This document shows, in pieces, positions 36,717-47,489 of a stretch of DNA of 64,000 nt; within the stretch, counting starts at the first letter, position 1, and every line of letters begins with the position of its first letter. This DNA is from Anagrus nilaparvatae. Its lineage: Eukaryota > Arthropoda > Insecta > Hymenoptera > Mymaridae. A program made the translations under genes and the position numbers. The notes under the pieces are model-generated. The model searched no databases, was not told where the DNA came from, and worked only from the letters and a program-made list of their open reading frames with translations. Where the stretch lies: positions 12,896,001 to 12,960,000 of the forward strand of contig JAKSXM010000132.1 of the NCBI GenBank assembly GCA_022575985.1. Reading direction: 5' to 3'.

Positions 36717-38315
36717 ACTCATTAACGCCGAGGCGGAGAGTTTTGGAAATGAGAAAAAATAAATATATTCCCTTATAGATAAGTGATTAAAAAGTTCATC
36801 CTAATAGTAAAATTTCACTATGTCTTTCAAAATCTGATATTAATTTTCACTTACAACCCTTAAATATACCCTAAAATCGGGGGTGAAAGGGGTAAGTCAG
36901 GCTTTATTAGGAAATGTTTGGAAAAATCAATGAAAAAAGTATCCATTTTATTGAAAAATCTTTGAAAATAATATTTTTTTATGTAAATTTAAGTAAACTT
37001 CGTATAAATTGAGTTCTCATTCATTTTGGCCCTATTCACAACCCTTAAAAGATGGATAGGGGTTGTACTCCAGTCAAAATGCGGGTTTGGCTGTATTATC
37101 ACTGGTGAACACCAGATTTGCTCTATTATAGGTTTTTTGGGTCGCTCAACACGAAAATTGTAAATGAGTGTATACTAAATTTTTGTCATGGCAAATAAAC
37201 TGAATAATAATAATAATAATAAAAACCAGCGTCATTTGGCAGAGAAATTTTATATTTGCAAAAACTACCCCCATAAAGAAGTTTTTTTTAACATATTCAC
37301 ACTTTGAGCGCTCAGGTTTGCACCATACAGGTTTTTTGGGTCGCTGATCAAGAATTTCGACTTTTTTTTCATAAATAGTTAAAATTTCACCCCTAAATTG
37401 GCTAAAACTACCCCCAAAAAGGGGATGTTTTTGCTATTTTCGTACTTTTAGCATCCAGGATATGCCCATATGGGTTTTTTGGGCCGCTTATTAAGAAATT
37501 TGACTTCTTTCTCATAATTATTTAATATTTCACCCTTAAAATAGCTAAATCTACCCCTAAATTGGGTGTTTTTGTTATTTTTGCACTTTGAGCGTCCAGG
37601 ATATACCCATATTAGGGGTATTTTTAGCTATTTTAAAGGTGAAATATTGATTATTTATGAAAAAGAAGTCGAAATTCTTGATTAAGGACCCAAAAAACAC
37701 ATATGGGCATATCCTGGATGCTAAAAGTACGAAAATAGCAAAAACACTCCCTTTTTGGGAGCAGTTTTAGCCAATTTAGAGGTAAAATTTTAATTATTTA
37801 TGAAAAAGAAGTCGAATTTCTTGATAAGCGACCCAAAAAACTTGTATGGTGCAAATCTGAGCGCTCAAAGTGCGAATATGTAAAAAAAACCTCTTTTAAG
37901 GGGTAGTTTTTGCAAATTTAAGGGCGAAGCCCCAATTTCTCTGCCAATTGACGCTTTTTGACTGGAGTACAACCCCTATCCACCATTTAAGGGTTGTAAA
38001 TAGGGCCAAAATGAATGAGAACTCAATTTATACGAAGTTTACTTAAATTTACATAAAAAATATTATTTTCAAACATTTTACAAAAAAATTGAATACTTTT
38101 TTCATTGATTTTTCGAAACATTTCCTAATAATGCCTGACCTACCCCTTTCACCCCCGTTTTAAGGGTATATTAAGGGTTGTAAGTGAAAGCTAATGTCAG
38201 ATTCTGAAAGACAGTGAAGTTTTACTAGAAGGATGAACTTTTTATACACTTATCTATAAGGGAATATATTTATTTTTTCTCACTTCCAAAACTCTTTGCC
38301 CCGGCGTTAATGAGT
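36717..38315. mobile_element. 1.6-kb foldback transposon with internal repeats (copy 1)
   Basis: The ends actcattaacgcc and ggcgttaatgagt are inverted, and the arms pair along most of the element (for example aggggtaagtcaggc near 36888 against gcctgacctacccct near 38132). Each arm contains repeated units of about 160-180 bp built on gggttttttgggtcgct, atttcacccctaaa and ttagcatccaggatatgccc. No protein is encoded. A second copy, truncated on the left and interrupted by a LINE, is at 60247-62518. The class is not determined. Confidence 0.7.
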
Positions 38316-40390
38316 TAAATCAAGAGGTATTCTAATATTCTCAGTATTATGCTCAAATAAAAAATATATTTGTTTCAAATATAAAAGAAATAAAAAACAA
38401 GTCATTTTTAAAAAAATGGTTTTTATAACCTGGGAGTCTCCAAACATGCTCATAATGCAAAAAAATGAAAAATAAAAATTTTGGCTATCACTATATTTTC
38501 TATTATTTCAAAGTACCAAATAATTAACGACAAATTACATAAAGATTTGAGCAAAAATAGCCAAATTAGTACCTGTTACGTGTATACATATAATTTATTA
38601 ATTAATTAAATTTTATTTATTAGTCTTTACCGGCAAATATTATGACTTTATTTTTATTTATTTATTTTTTTTTAAATATAAGAATACGTGTCAAAAGACA
38701 AGTGCACACAATTATGCTTTAAAATATTCAAATCACGTATTTGGACAAATTGGCAATTATAAAAGTTAATAAATTAACTTTAGTTTCTATGATATACATT
38801 GTATTATTTTTAAAACTTCTCTGCTATTAATTTTTTTCTGGATTCTTGGTAATATTGAAGTTAATATTTTTTAGGCAAATATTAATTTGATAATTTTACA
38901 AGGTTATAACTTTTTAAACCACTCTAAAGTAATATTAATTTCCTATTATTCAAATTATACAAATTTACTTTCCAATAATAGTTTTGACTGAAAATTTTTT
39001 TACAGAGTATTTTTAGCTTCATATTAGCTAATTTTCAGTAAAAATTTTTTTCTTTGCGCAATTTAGCAATCCCGTTGTAAGTTTTTACATTTTGAAAACT
39101 TAATTGACGCATGAAAAAATAATTTTACTGAAAAATTCATATGCCAGATAAATAGAAAACTTTTCATATGTGGCGTTAATTTTTAATTTAATTTTCTAAA
39201 CCTTATTCTGACCATTTTAAATTATTATGAATGCCAAAGTCAAAGCTGATTTAAAAAGTAAAAATTAAGACTTAAATTCTAAAAAAATATTTCATAAAAA
39301 TTAAACAAACAATTTCTTTTTTTACGCATATTAAATATTTGCGTTATTAATAGATATAAAATAAATATTTTTTAAAAAAATATAATAATAATCATAAATT
39401 TTTTTTTTATTTCAATATTATTTATGCATTTGTACTTATATGTCAATAAATACTTAAAACACGTGAGAGCACGTGAGTTTTACAAAATAAAATTCTTACA
39501 CTGTTTATAACATATTAATTTAAATTATCTCTAATTATATATATATATATTTGCAGATAAAATTATTTAAAAAATTCTAGAAAATTGCGTGGTTTTATGT
39601 GAAGAATTTTTCGATAACAAAGTCTTATGAAACTTAATTACCCAGGCTAACAAAGATATGGCCCCGACAATCAGACAAAGTTTTCTGGAAAGATATTTTG
39701 CTGAAGTCGATCGAGTTGGTCATTTTTGATATCACGTCACAAATTTGAGACAACCTACAAAAACTGCAATTTTTCGGTATTCAGAATAAAATTTCTCAAA
39801 AACTGAATTTGAGTTACTGGTCAAATTTATGTCATCTACTCCAGGTATAACGCGGTAATTGGTACGAAATCACGTACCGACTTAAGAAGAGACTACTATA
39901 GGTTTTTTGGGCTTTTGTTCACCCCCCCCCCCCACTTAATCGCTAATATCTTTGTTGGAATAAAGCACACCAAAAAAGTAAAGCAACAAGTTTTTACTGA
40001 GAAAAATGTATTTTACAATAAGTTTTAATAATAAAATAATCAATATTACATTTAAAATCATATTCTTATAAAATTGTATTTCTACAAAACAAATTTTTTT
40101 ATAATTTTCAGCAAGTGTTCTAATTAAATTACTGTTCATTTTAAATAAAAAATATAAATACAGTATGTAATATAAATATCAGATATATGATTATGCAAAA
40201 ATTTAATGTTAATGTTATAAATATTTATATTAGAAATTAACATTTACATATTGATTTTTATAATTAAATTATTAACATGTTTTGAGACATTATTTTTAGA
40301 AAAATGCAATTTTATTTTAATAATTTTTCATGATTCGATGAATTTATTTTTCAATTGTATAAAAAATTTTATTTATCGATTTTATGTGTA
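38316..40390. other. AT-rich stretch, no gene seen
   Basis: Contains a C13 run near 39922-39934 and an (AT)n run near 39540. The minus frame 39936-40139 and the plus frame 40251-40496 are AT-driven and were not called. Confidence 0.5.
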
Positions 40391-40718
40391 CACTGTAAAA
40401 ACTAACTTTCTTATATTCACAAAAAAAATAGAAAATTTTCGAAAAATTAGTAAATTTTCGAAAATAATCGTAAATTTACTGTATTTAGTATATTAACAAC
40501 ATTTTCGAGAATTCTCGATTTTTTCTTGTGAATTTACGAAAAAAAATCGGAAATACTCAAATTTTTAGTTAATATACCAAATTTAGTAAATTTACGATTT
40601 TTTTCGAAAAATTAGTAATTTTTAATATTTTTTAATATTTTTAATTATTTTTAATAATTTTTAATTAGTAATATTCTATTTTTTTTGTGAATCTAAGAAA
40701 GTTATACTTTTTACAGTG
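40391..40718. mobile_element. 328-bp palindromic TA-flanked MITE (copy 2)
   Basis: It starts cactgtaaaaactaactttc and ends with the near-complement (gaaagttatactttttacagtg), with TA at 40389-40390 and 40719-40720. The interior shares gaaaattttcgaaaaattag blocks with 21738-22165. Confidence 0.8.
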
Positions 40719-40720
40719 TA

Positions 40721-41275
40721 CGATAAAAGTATTGTTTATTTTGCTGGCAAAATTTAAATAGCAAAATATATGACTTCCAGAATTATCTGCTTTAAAATTA
40801 GGAAATTATAAACGGTTGCGCTATTAAAGGCGCGTAAATATGGGTTTTTATTTAATTTTTTTTCTTTATTTTATTTTATTGAAATAATAGTTAATATTTT
40901 TATACTGAAATTAAAATTTATTAGTTGTATAAAAAATGAATACATTGTTTTTTCATAATATACAATATGAGATTCATACTTGATATATTTACATTTTTTT
41001 ATAAAATTAGATTAAATTAATTTAATAATTATTTAATAATTATTTAAAAATTAATTTTAGTATCAATAATTAAACGATCTTTACGAACAAATAATAATCT
41101 TATATTTCAAAGATACATAAGGCATTTTCATGCCATTAATGTTATTTAAAATTTTTTACAATTTTAAATAAATTATTAAAAATTTTTTTATTGATGTTAA
41201 ATAATTTTTTAAGTTAAATTAATTAATAATTTAACTTAAAAAAGGTTTTTGAATGAAAAATAATTGGTGGACATT
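40721..41275. other. AT-rich stretch, no gene seen
   Basis: Repeated taattatttaataattattt motifs only. Confidence 0.5.
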
Positions 41276-42365
41276 TTATTTTTCATTGTCGATGGGTATG
41301 TCCGATACTACTACCTGGATCGCCTCTAGGGATACTGTATGGTACGCGCAGGCGATCCTCAGAGCCACTTGCCATTTTACAGACGATATTTTATGTCTGT
41401 AATTGGCAGTTTTGGTGATATCAGCCCAGATTTCTGCTCCGTAAAGCAAGACAGACTTGACCACGGACATCAAGAATCTTCGCTTGCCTGGTTTGGGCCC
41501 TCCTAGGTTGGTTATGAGCCTTTACAAGAAGAATGTGACCGACGCGTCCTTTTCCCACGACCTCTGAAATTGTTCCCAGCTTGTTATCAACTCTCAGGTA
41601 CTTAACCGATGTCTTAGCTCGGATCGTGTGAGGGTTTCCACCATCATCGACATTTACATCGATGTCGGTGGAAATTGTTGTTTGACGCCTCAGCTCTCCG
41701 TTTTTGGGATCGCGAGCTGGAGCTTGTGCTCAACCATTCAGAGATTGATCTGTCTCATAACTAGATTCAACCTCTCCTGGGTCCTCCCTGGGTACAGCCT
41801 TTACCGGGGTTTTCCAGATGGGCTGCTCAGGGAAGAGTGCAGCGACGATCCGTTCGGTCGACACCGCGTCCATCCTGTTGTCAGAACCTCTGTTTAACTT
41901 GCCCAATAACGACTTTGTAAGCTAGACCTTCGTTTACATCTTCGCATAATGATCGCAGTCATCAAGCCTTGCTTTGATGGATAGCCTGGCCAGCCGGTGT
42001 TTGGCATCCTTGTGTTACTGAGAAAGTGCAGCAGCCTCGGGCCTGTTCCGTGCTCTCTGCGCCCTTTGTCGTGTCCTGTAACATCCCTTGCAAAACTCCA
42101 CTATTTTGGAACTCCACCAGTAAACTAGCTTTCTCCCTTTTCAGGGCCTTTGGCGAGGCATGGAGCGTTACAAACTCCACGTAACAGAGACATTACTTTC
42201 TTAACTAAGATTTCGGCCTCGCGGGGAATTGTAGCATTTCCGTGCCAAGCGGGGACGGACGCTGACTCGATCCGAATATTCTCCTCGAATCTATATTCTA
42301 TCCTCGTCCAACTTAGTGAGATTCCAACCCAGAGTACTTCTAGGTTGGTTGGTTGACGCGTTGCA
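41276..42365 (-). pseudogene. R1-clade LINE ORF2 fragment, RT core deleted
   Basis: Read right to left on the minus strand, with frame changes. The endonuclease end shows LGWNLTKLDEDR near 42345. The linker reads ILVKKVMSLLRGVCN near 42180, and the RT start MDAVSTERIVAALFPEQP near 41870. Sequence then jumps to a post-palm region (MRQINLWMVEHKLQLAIPKT near 41740) and to VKYLRVDNKL near 41590. The C-terminal stretch MSVVKSVLLYGAEIWADI at 41475-41415 runs into KISSVKWQVALRIACAYHTV. The whole palm with its catalytic Asp residues is missing, so this is a deletion derivative. Same clade as 7836-9360. Its upstream part may be the endonuclease piece at 46129-46270. Confidence 0.8.
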
Positions 42366-42870
42366 ATAAGAAAGTGTAATAATTTAGAATTTTTGAAAGA
42401 AAAATTTCTGACTTCAATGGCGAGATTGGCCGTAATTAATAAATTGAAATGTTTCGCCATCGCTTACTACGATGGTGCAATATTAATTTCGCCAGGTCTA
42501 GCAATGGCTAAAATCAATAACGAATTAGTTGACCAAATATTAAAAAATTGAAAAATTTATAAATGATGAAGAACTACTTTTTGGATAGACGAGTCTATAC
42601 ATATATTCAACAAAATTTCAACTCTTTAATAAATTCAAAAAATCTGATCACAAAGCTGCAATATATCGAGAAATGTTTCAAGCAGCTGATGGTGCTATTA
42701 AAAGGTAGAATTCAGTCTCATTATGAAAATCATTTAAAAAATGTAGGACCATGGTCTCAATTCGGGTATAAAGAGAAGGCGTTAAAGGCCCGCAAAGAAA
42801 GAGTGAGAAATGATAAAATCAAAAAAGAAATAAACGCAAATGCGATGTTAATTTTTGATATTAACATGAT
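42366..42870 (+). pseudogene. N-terminal remnant of the deaminase-like gene
   Basis: The unique 5' part of the array. A frame from about 42367 reads NLEFLKEKFLTSMARLAVIN, then CFAIAYYDGAILISPGLAMA, and stops at 42552. Another frame, 42563-42892, reads YIEKCFKQLMVLLKGRIQ and then NVGPWSQFGYKEKALKARKE. It is mostly helical and basic, without signal peptide or membrane segment. From about 42871 it runs into sequence shared by all units of the array. It is not repeated in units 2-5, which suggests that the array grew by duplication of the downstream part of one gene. Function unknown apart from the linked deaminase domain. Confidence 0.5.
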
Positions 42871-43393
42871 TAAGGATATATTGAAAATCTGAAACTTAGT
42901 TCAAAAGATTACGTTAACGAATTAATAAACTTGATCGCGTCAACGTTTCAAATAACAAATGTACCATTTTTCGATGGTTTTAAAGAAAATAAAAAAATCA
43001 TGAAAGAGATAAAAAAATGGTATCAAACGTGCTTACCTCTATTTAGAGTTTTAGAGGATTTAGAAAGAGTAAGTATTTCCCAAGAAGACTTGCATATGAA
43101 TTTTTTGAAAATTCCAACGTGATCGAATCACGCAGAAGTGGCGATAGTTAAGCATATTTACAATGAAGAAATAGAGAAAGTTGTTTCTAAACATCTACTT
43201 AACGAGGAAAAAAAGATACTATTGTAGAAAAAAATACCATTTTTATAAGCATTTCTAGATTAAAATGTATTATTTGTAAATATGTTATTAAATTTTTCAA
43301 TAAAAACTTCAATATACAATTCAAGACTCAAGGCTGTCATGGTAAAGTTTATCACAATCGGTCGTCTCCTCTGCTCAACGAATCATTTGGAGG
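42871..43393 (+). pseudogene. Deaminase-like tandem array, unit 1 (broken)
   Basis: The helical part (KDYVNELINLIASTFQITNV, then VLEDLERVSISQEDLHMNFL) is followed in the same frame by KIPT, a stop and SNHAEVAIVKHIYNEEIEK. The HAE triplet (43129-43137) is the expected zinc His and catalytic Glu of a cytidine-deaminase-like fold. After a frameshift the second half shows LKCIICKYVIKFF with CxxC at 43265-43276, then QFKTQGCHGKVYHN. An internal deletion removes about 90 bp present in unit 2. This is the only copy where the helical part and HAE share a frame, which shows that they were one protein. Best family guess: OTT_1508-like deaminase, from memory of its HxE, CxxC and GxHGxxY pattern. Confidence 0.55.
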
Positions 43394-44120
43394 TGAAACT
43401 TTGCGAAGACAGCTAGTGCGAGGGCTTTCAAACCAGTATCAAGCTGGTAATTTGACGAACTCGCCAAGACTCAAGGAAGTTATTAACGTGATTATGGATA
43501 TGTTGAAAAATCCGAAACTTAGTTCAAAAGATTACGTAAAAGAATTAATAAACTTGATCGCGTCAACGTTTCAAATAGCAAATGTACCATTTTTCGATGG
43601 TTTTAAAGAAAATAAATAAAGCATGAAAGAGATAAAAAAATGGTACAGAAAACCTCTGAATTGTGGAGCAGAATTAATAAAAAATGGAAAATTAAACACA
43701 ACTCAAATTTTAAAGCTAAGCGAAATGAAATCATTTTATCAAACGTGCTTACCTCTAATTAGAGTTTTAGAGGATTTAGAAAGAGTAAATATTATCCAAG
43801 AAGACTTGCATATGAATTTTTTGAAAATTCCTATAAAATTCCCACGGGATCAAATCACGCAGAAGTGGCGATAGTTGAGCATATTTACAATGAAGAAATA
43901 GAGAAAGATGTTTCTAAACATCTACTAAAATAAGAAAAAAAAGATACTATTGTAGAAAAATATACCATTTTTATAGGCATTTCTAGATTGAAATGTATTA
44001 TTTGTAAATATGTTATTAAATGTTTCAATAAAAACTACAATATACAATTCAAGACTCAAGGCTGTCATGGTAAAGTTTATCACAATCGGTCGTCTCCTTT
44101 GCTCAACGAATCATTTAGAG
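43394..44120 (+). pseudogene. Deaminase-like tandem array, unit 2 (most complete)
   Basis: About 727 bp. It begins GETLRRQLVRGLSNQYQAGN, then LKEVINVIMDMLKNP and ELINLIASTFQIANVPFFDG, a stop at 43617-43619, then MKEIKKWYRKPLNCGAELIK and the LEDLERVNIIQEDLHMNFL block. HAE (43856-43864) is one frame off the preceding part. CxxC is at 43994-44005 and is followed by TQGCHGKVYHNRSSP. Stop plus frameshift make it non-coding as it stands. The 5' side of the unit is homologous to the sequence after the deaminase of the previous unit, so unit borders are arbitrary. Confidence 0.55.
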
Positions 44121-44938
44121 GTGAAACTTTGCGAAGACATCTGGTGCGGGTGCTTTCAAACCAGTATCAAGCTGGTAATTTGACGATGTCGCCAAGACTA
44201 GGGGTGCTTTCATAATGGCGGATAAAATAAGAAATTCTTTTTGGTGTTACTAACGGGAGTATAACTTTAGAGAGTATTAGACTATTGGAATTTATATTAT
44301 GGAAATCTAATAATTATGCATGGAGTGTGTCTATACCTTAAATAATGGGAAAACGTGATAGTATCATAGTTTATGTGTCTAGACTTTCTTTAGTAAAACG
44401 TGATAATATCTTTTATAATAAGGTAGAGGTAATATCTAAGCAATATGAAACATGTTAATATCTTGATTTATATGTCTAGACTTTGTGTAATAATAATAAA
44501 CTTGTGGGTTAACCAAAATATGAGTCTAGACGTAGTTATCATAAAAGGTAAAGTTTGCGAAAATATTGTTGTATACATTTAGAAAAAATAAGGGGTATAT
44601 TAGGTCCTTAATTAATAGAAGGTAATGTTATTATGAAAGTATGTTAAGGATTAGGGTATACTATTCCATTTTCCCACGCAGAAGTAAGGATAGTTGAGCA
44701 TATTTACAATGAAGAAATAAAGAAAGATGTTTCTAAACATCTACTAAACGAGGAAAAAAAGATACTATTGTAGAAAAATATACCATTTTTATAAGCATTT
44801 CTAGATTAAAATGTATTATTTGTAAATATGTTATTAAATTTTTCAATAAAAACTTCAATATACAATTCAAGACTCAAGGGTGTCATGGTAAGTTTATCAC
44901 AATTGGTCGTCGTCCTCTGCTCAACGAATCATTCGGAG
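44121..44938 (+). pseudogene. Deaminase-like tandem array, unit 3 (with foreign segment)
   Basis: It starts like the others (GETLRRHLVRVLSNQYQAGN) but leaves the family at about 44207 and rejoins at about 44673, two bases before its HAE (44675-44683). The intervening 466 bp replaces most of the helical part. CxxC is at 44812-44823 and the GCHGK motif follows (as GCHG with a one-base loss in the Lys-Val region near 44888). Confidence 0.5.
44207..44672. other. Foreign segment replacing part of array unit 3
   Basis: No similarity to the rest of the array. It contains tctagact or its partner gtctagac four times (near 44390, 44470, 44524 and in similar phrases) and two echoes of aaaacgtgata. No open frame and no terminal inverted repeats were found. 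It could be an inserted fragment with accompanying deletion. Confidence 0.4.
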
Positions 44939-45664
44939 GTGAAACTTTGCGAAGACAGCTAGTGCGAGTGCTTTCAAACCAGTATCAAGCTGGTAATTTG
45001 ACGAACTCGCCAAGACTCAAGGAAGTAATTAACGTGATTATGGATATGTTGAAAAATCCGAAACTTAGTTCAAAAGATTACGTTAAAGAATTAATAAACT
45101 TGATCGCGTCAACGTTTCAAATAGCAAATGTACTATTTTTCGATGGTTTTAAAGAAAATAAATAAAGCATGAAAGAGATAAAAAAATGGTACAGAAAACC
45201 TCTGAATTGTGGAGCAGAACTAATAAAAAATGGAAAATTAAAATTAACTCAAATTTTAATGCTAAGCATAATGAAATCATTTTATCAAACGTGGTTACCT
45301 CTAATTAGAGTTTTATAGGATTTAGAAAGAGTAAATATTATCCAAGAAGACTTGCATATGAATTTTTTGAAAATTCCTACGAAATTCCTACGGTATCAAA
45401 TCACGCAGAGGTGGCGATAGTTGAGCATATTTACAATGAAGAAATAAAGAAAGATGTTTCTAAACATCTACTAAAATAAGAAAAAAAAGATACTATTGTA
45501 GAAAAATATACTATTTTTATAGGCATTTCTAGATTAAAATGTATTATTTGTAAATATGTTATTAAATGTTTCAATAAAAACTTCAATCTACAATTCAAGA
45601 CTCAAGGGTGTCATGGTAAAGTCTATCATAATTGGTCGTCTCCTCCGCTCAACGAATCATTTGG
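44939..45664 (+). pseudogene. Deaminase-like tandem array, unit 4
   Basis: About 726 bp, very close to unit 2: same stop at the FKENK end (45163-45165) and same frame offset before HAE (45402-45410, with GAG for Glu), plus one more stop in the LEDLERV block. CxxC is at 45540-45551. The copy of the GCHGKVYHN motif after it is followed by Trp (HNWSSPPL), which is closer to what I remember of the family than the Arg of units 1-2. The stop shared with unit 2 means the gene was already broken when these units were duplicated. Confidence 0.55.
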
Positions 45665-46128
45665 AGGTGAAACTTTGCGAAGACAGCTGGTAATTTGACG
45701 AACTCGCCAAGACTCAAGGAAGATATTAACATGATTATGGATATGTTGAAAAATCCGAATCTTAGTTCGATAGATTACGTTAACGAATTAATAAACTTGA
45801 TCGCGCCAAAGTTTCAAATAACAAATGTACCATTTTTCGATAGTTTTAAAGAAAATAAAAAAATCATGTAAGAAATAAAAAAATCATGTAAGAAATAAAA
45901 AAATGGTACAGAAAACCTCTGAATTGTGGAGCAGAATAAATAAAAAATTGAAAATTAAACACAACTCAAATTTTAATGCTAAGCGAAATGAAATCAGTTT
46001 ATCAAACGTGCTTAGCTCTAATTAGAGTTTTAGAGGATTTAGGAAGAGTAAATATTATCCAAGAAGACTTGCATATGAATTTTTTGAAAATTCCTACAAA
46101 ATTCCCACGGGATCAAATCACGCAGAAA
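45665..46128 (+). pseudogene. Deaminase-like tandem array, unit 5 (truncated)
   Basis: It starts with the LRRQL block but with a 33-bp loss, then carries a duplicated aaatcatgtaagaaataaa near 45862-45898. It ends immediately after its HAE (46119-46127), where minus-strand LINE sequence begins. The CxxC half of the deaminase is absent. Confidence 0.5.
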
Positions 46129-46270
46129 CGTTGGCATGCCCCTTTAAAAGGCATTAGCGTTAAAGTCCCCGCAAGGGTAACGCTGCCAGTTACCGTCTGA
46201 AGCATGTTCTCGATGCTGGCCAGCTTTGTATCCAGAACCTCTGAGCTGACGTTTGGGGAGAGGTAGCAAC
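46129..46270 (-). pseudogene. R1-clade LINE endonuclease fragment
   Basis: On the minus strand from 46270 it reads CYLSPNVSSEVLDTKLASIE, then TVTGSVTLAGDFNANA and, after a break, RGMPT. This aligns with CYLSPND...KLASIEA...VAGDFNARAIEWGMS in the plus-strand LINE at 8042-8180. Homology ends exactly at the border with the deaminase-like array. With 42365-41276 it could be the two ends of one LINE copy split by the array, about 250 bp of LINE sequence being lost. Confidence 0.75.
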
Positions 46271-46290
46271 TTATATAAGATCGGTTTCAT

Positions 46291-46340
46291 CTGTCAAAAG
46301 TTACAATAATTTTTCGAAAATTATAAAAGTTTAGGACTAA
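46291..46340. repeat. 50-bp direct repeat, left copy (right copy 47745-47794)
   Basis: It begins ctgtcaaaagttacaataat and ends ttaggactaa; the right copy differs at one base. The pair brackets the 1-kb palindrome at 46361-47401 and the (GTTT)n tract. Confidence 0.7.
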
Positions 46341-46360
46341 TCCTATCCTATCTTATATAT

Positions 46361-47401
46361 GGGCGATTATTTCTCAACTCGGCCACCCCCCTATGTCCAA
46401 AAATAGTGGCAACTTAAAAAGATTTTGGGTTTCTCAAATTGACTGTAAAGAGGGTCTAGTTTTTTATTCTCATTGGCCTTTTCAACTCTGTAAATCTACT
46501 GTGTCCATTTAAGGCACTGAGCGGCGGCAGGTCGACATTTTAAAAACAGAAAAATTGAAATAAAAGTAGATTAACGGTAAGTTTTTTGAAATTTTTTTCT
46601 CTTAAAAGTTGTTATTTATTAAAACAAAGAAAATGAGACCACTTGCGTGGTGATTGGTTGATTTCTTAAAAAGTTTTGTAGGTGCTATGTAGTTTTTAAA
46701 AATGGGTAAAAAACGGCTACTTTGACTGATGATATCTCTGAACCTACATATCCAAAACAAAAAAGTTTTAGTGCAAAATGGTAGTCTTTTGATACATAAT
46801 AAGTGTGCCAAATATCAGGGGATTTGATTGAGTAGTTTCGGATTTAGCAATTTTAAGGGCAACTCTGAAACAAATTTTGACCCATTTTTTAAAGAGAATT
46901 AATACCCGAAAATTGCTAAATCCGAAACTACTCAATCAAATCCCCTGATATTTGGCACACTTATTATGTATCAAAAGACTACCATTTTGCACTAAAACTT
47001 TTTTATTTTGGATATGTAGGTTCAGAGATATCATCAGTCAAAGTAGCCGTTTTTTACCCATTTTTAAAAACTACATAGCACCTACAAAACTTTTTAAGAA
47101 ATCAACCAATTACCACGCAAGTGGTCTCATTTTCTTTGTTTTAATAAATAACAACTTTTAAGAGAAAAAAATTTCAAAAAACTTACCGTTAATCTACTTT
47201 TATTTCAATTTTTCTGTTTTTAAAATGTCGACCTGCCGCCGCTCAGTGCCTAAAATGGGCACAGTAGATTTACAGAGTTGAAAAGGCCAATGAGAATAAA
47301 AAACTAGACCCTTTTACAGTCCATTTGAGAAAACCAAAATCTTTTTAAATTGCCACCATTTTTGGACAGAGGGGGGTAGCCGGGTTGAGAAATAATCGCC
47401 C
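46361..47401. mobile_element. 1.04-kb near-perfect palindrome
   Basis: The ends gggcgattatttctcaactc and its complement are inverted, and the arms (about 495 bp each) are almost identical around a spacer near 46856-46910. Both arms therefore carry the same 69-residue frame on opposite strands (46602-46811 minus, 46952-47161 plus, one residue different); this is a symmetry artefact. Flanks are TATATA on both sides, so a TA-type duplication is likely but not provable. Presumably a foldback transposon. Arm identity is far higher than in the other foldbacks here. Confidence 0.75.
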
Positions 47402-47437
47402 ATATATATATATAGGATCATCTTTAATTTTGTATGT

Positions 47438-47489
47438 ATGTTAGTTTGTTTGTTTGTTTGTTTGTTTGTTTGTTTGTTTGTTTGTTTGT
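47438..47489 (+). repeat. (GTTT)n microsatellite
   Basis: About a dozen GTTT units. They start a series of Phe-Val-Cys-Leu-coding tracts that recur in the satellite-like region 48130-49950. Confidence 0.9.

Noticed and set aside
41628..42356. Plus-strand frames over the LINE
   Set aside because: The coding sense of this LINE fragment is minus; these are antisense.
42366..46128. Polydnavirus or other viral gene array
   Set aside because: Considered because the DNA could be from a parasitoid wasp, but no viral gene or excision motif is recognised, and the HAE/CxxC pattern explains the array better.
46602..47161. Pair of nearly identical 69-residue proteins on opposite strands
   Set aside because: Produced by the symmetry of the 1-kb palindrome; no homology and the two frames face each other.
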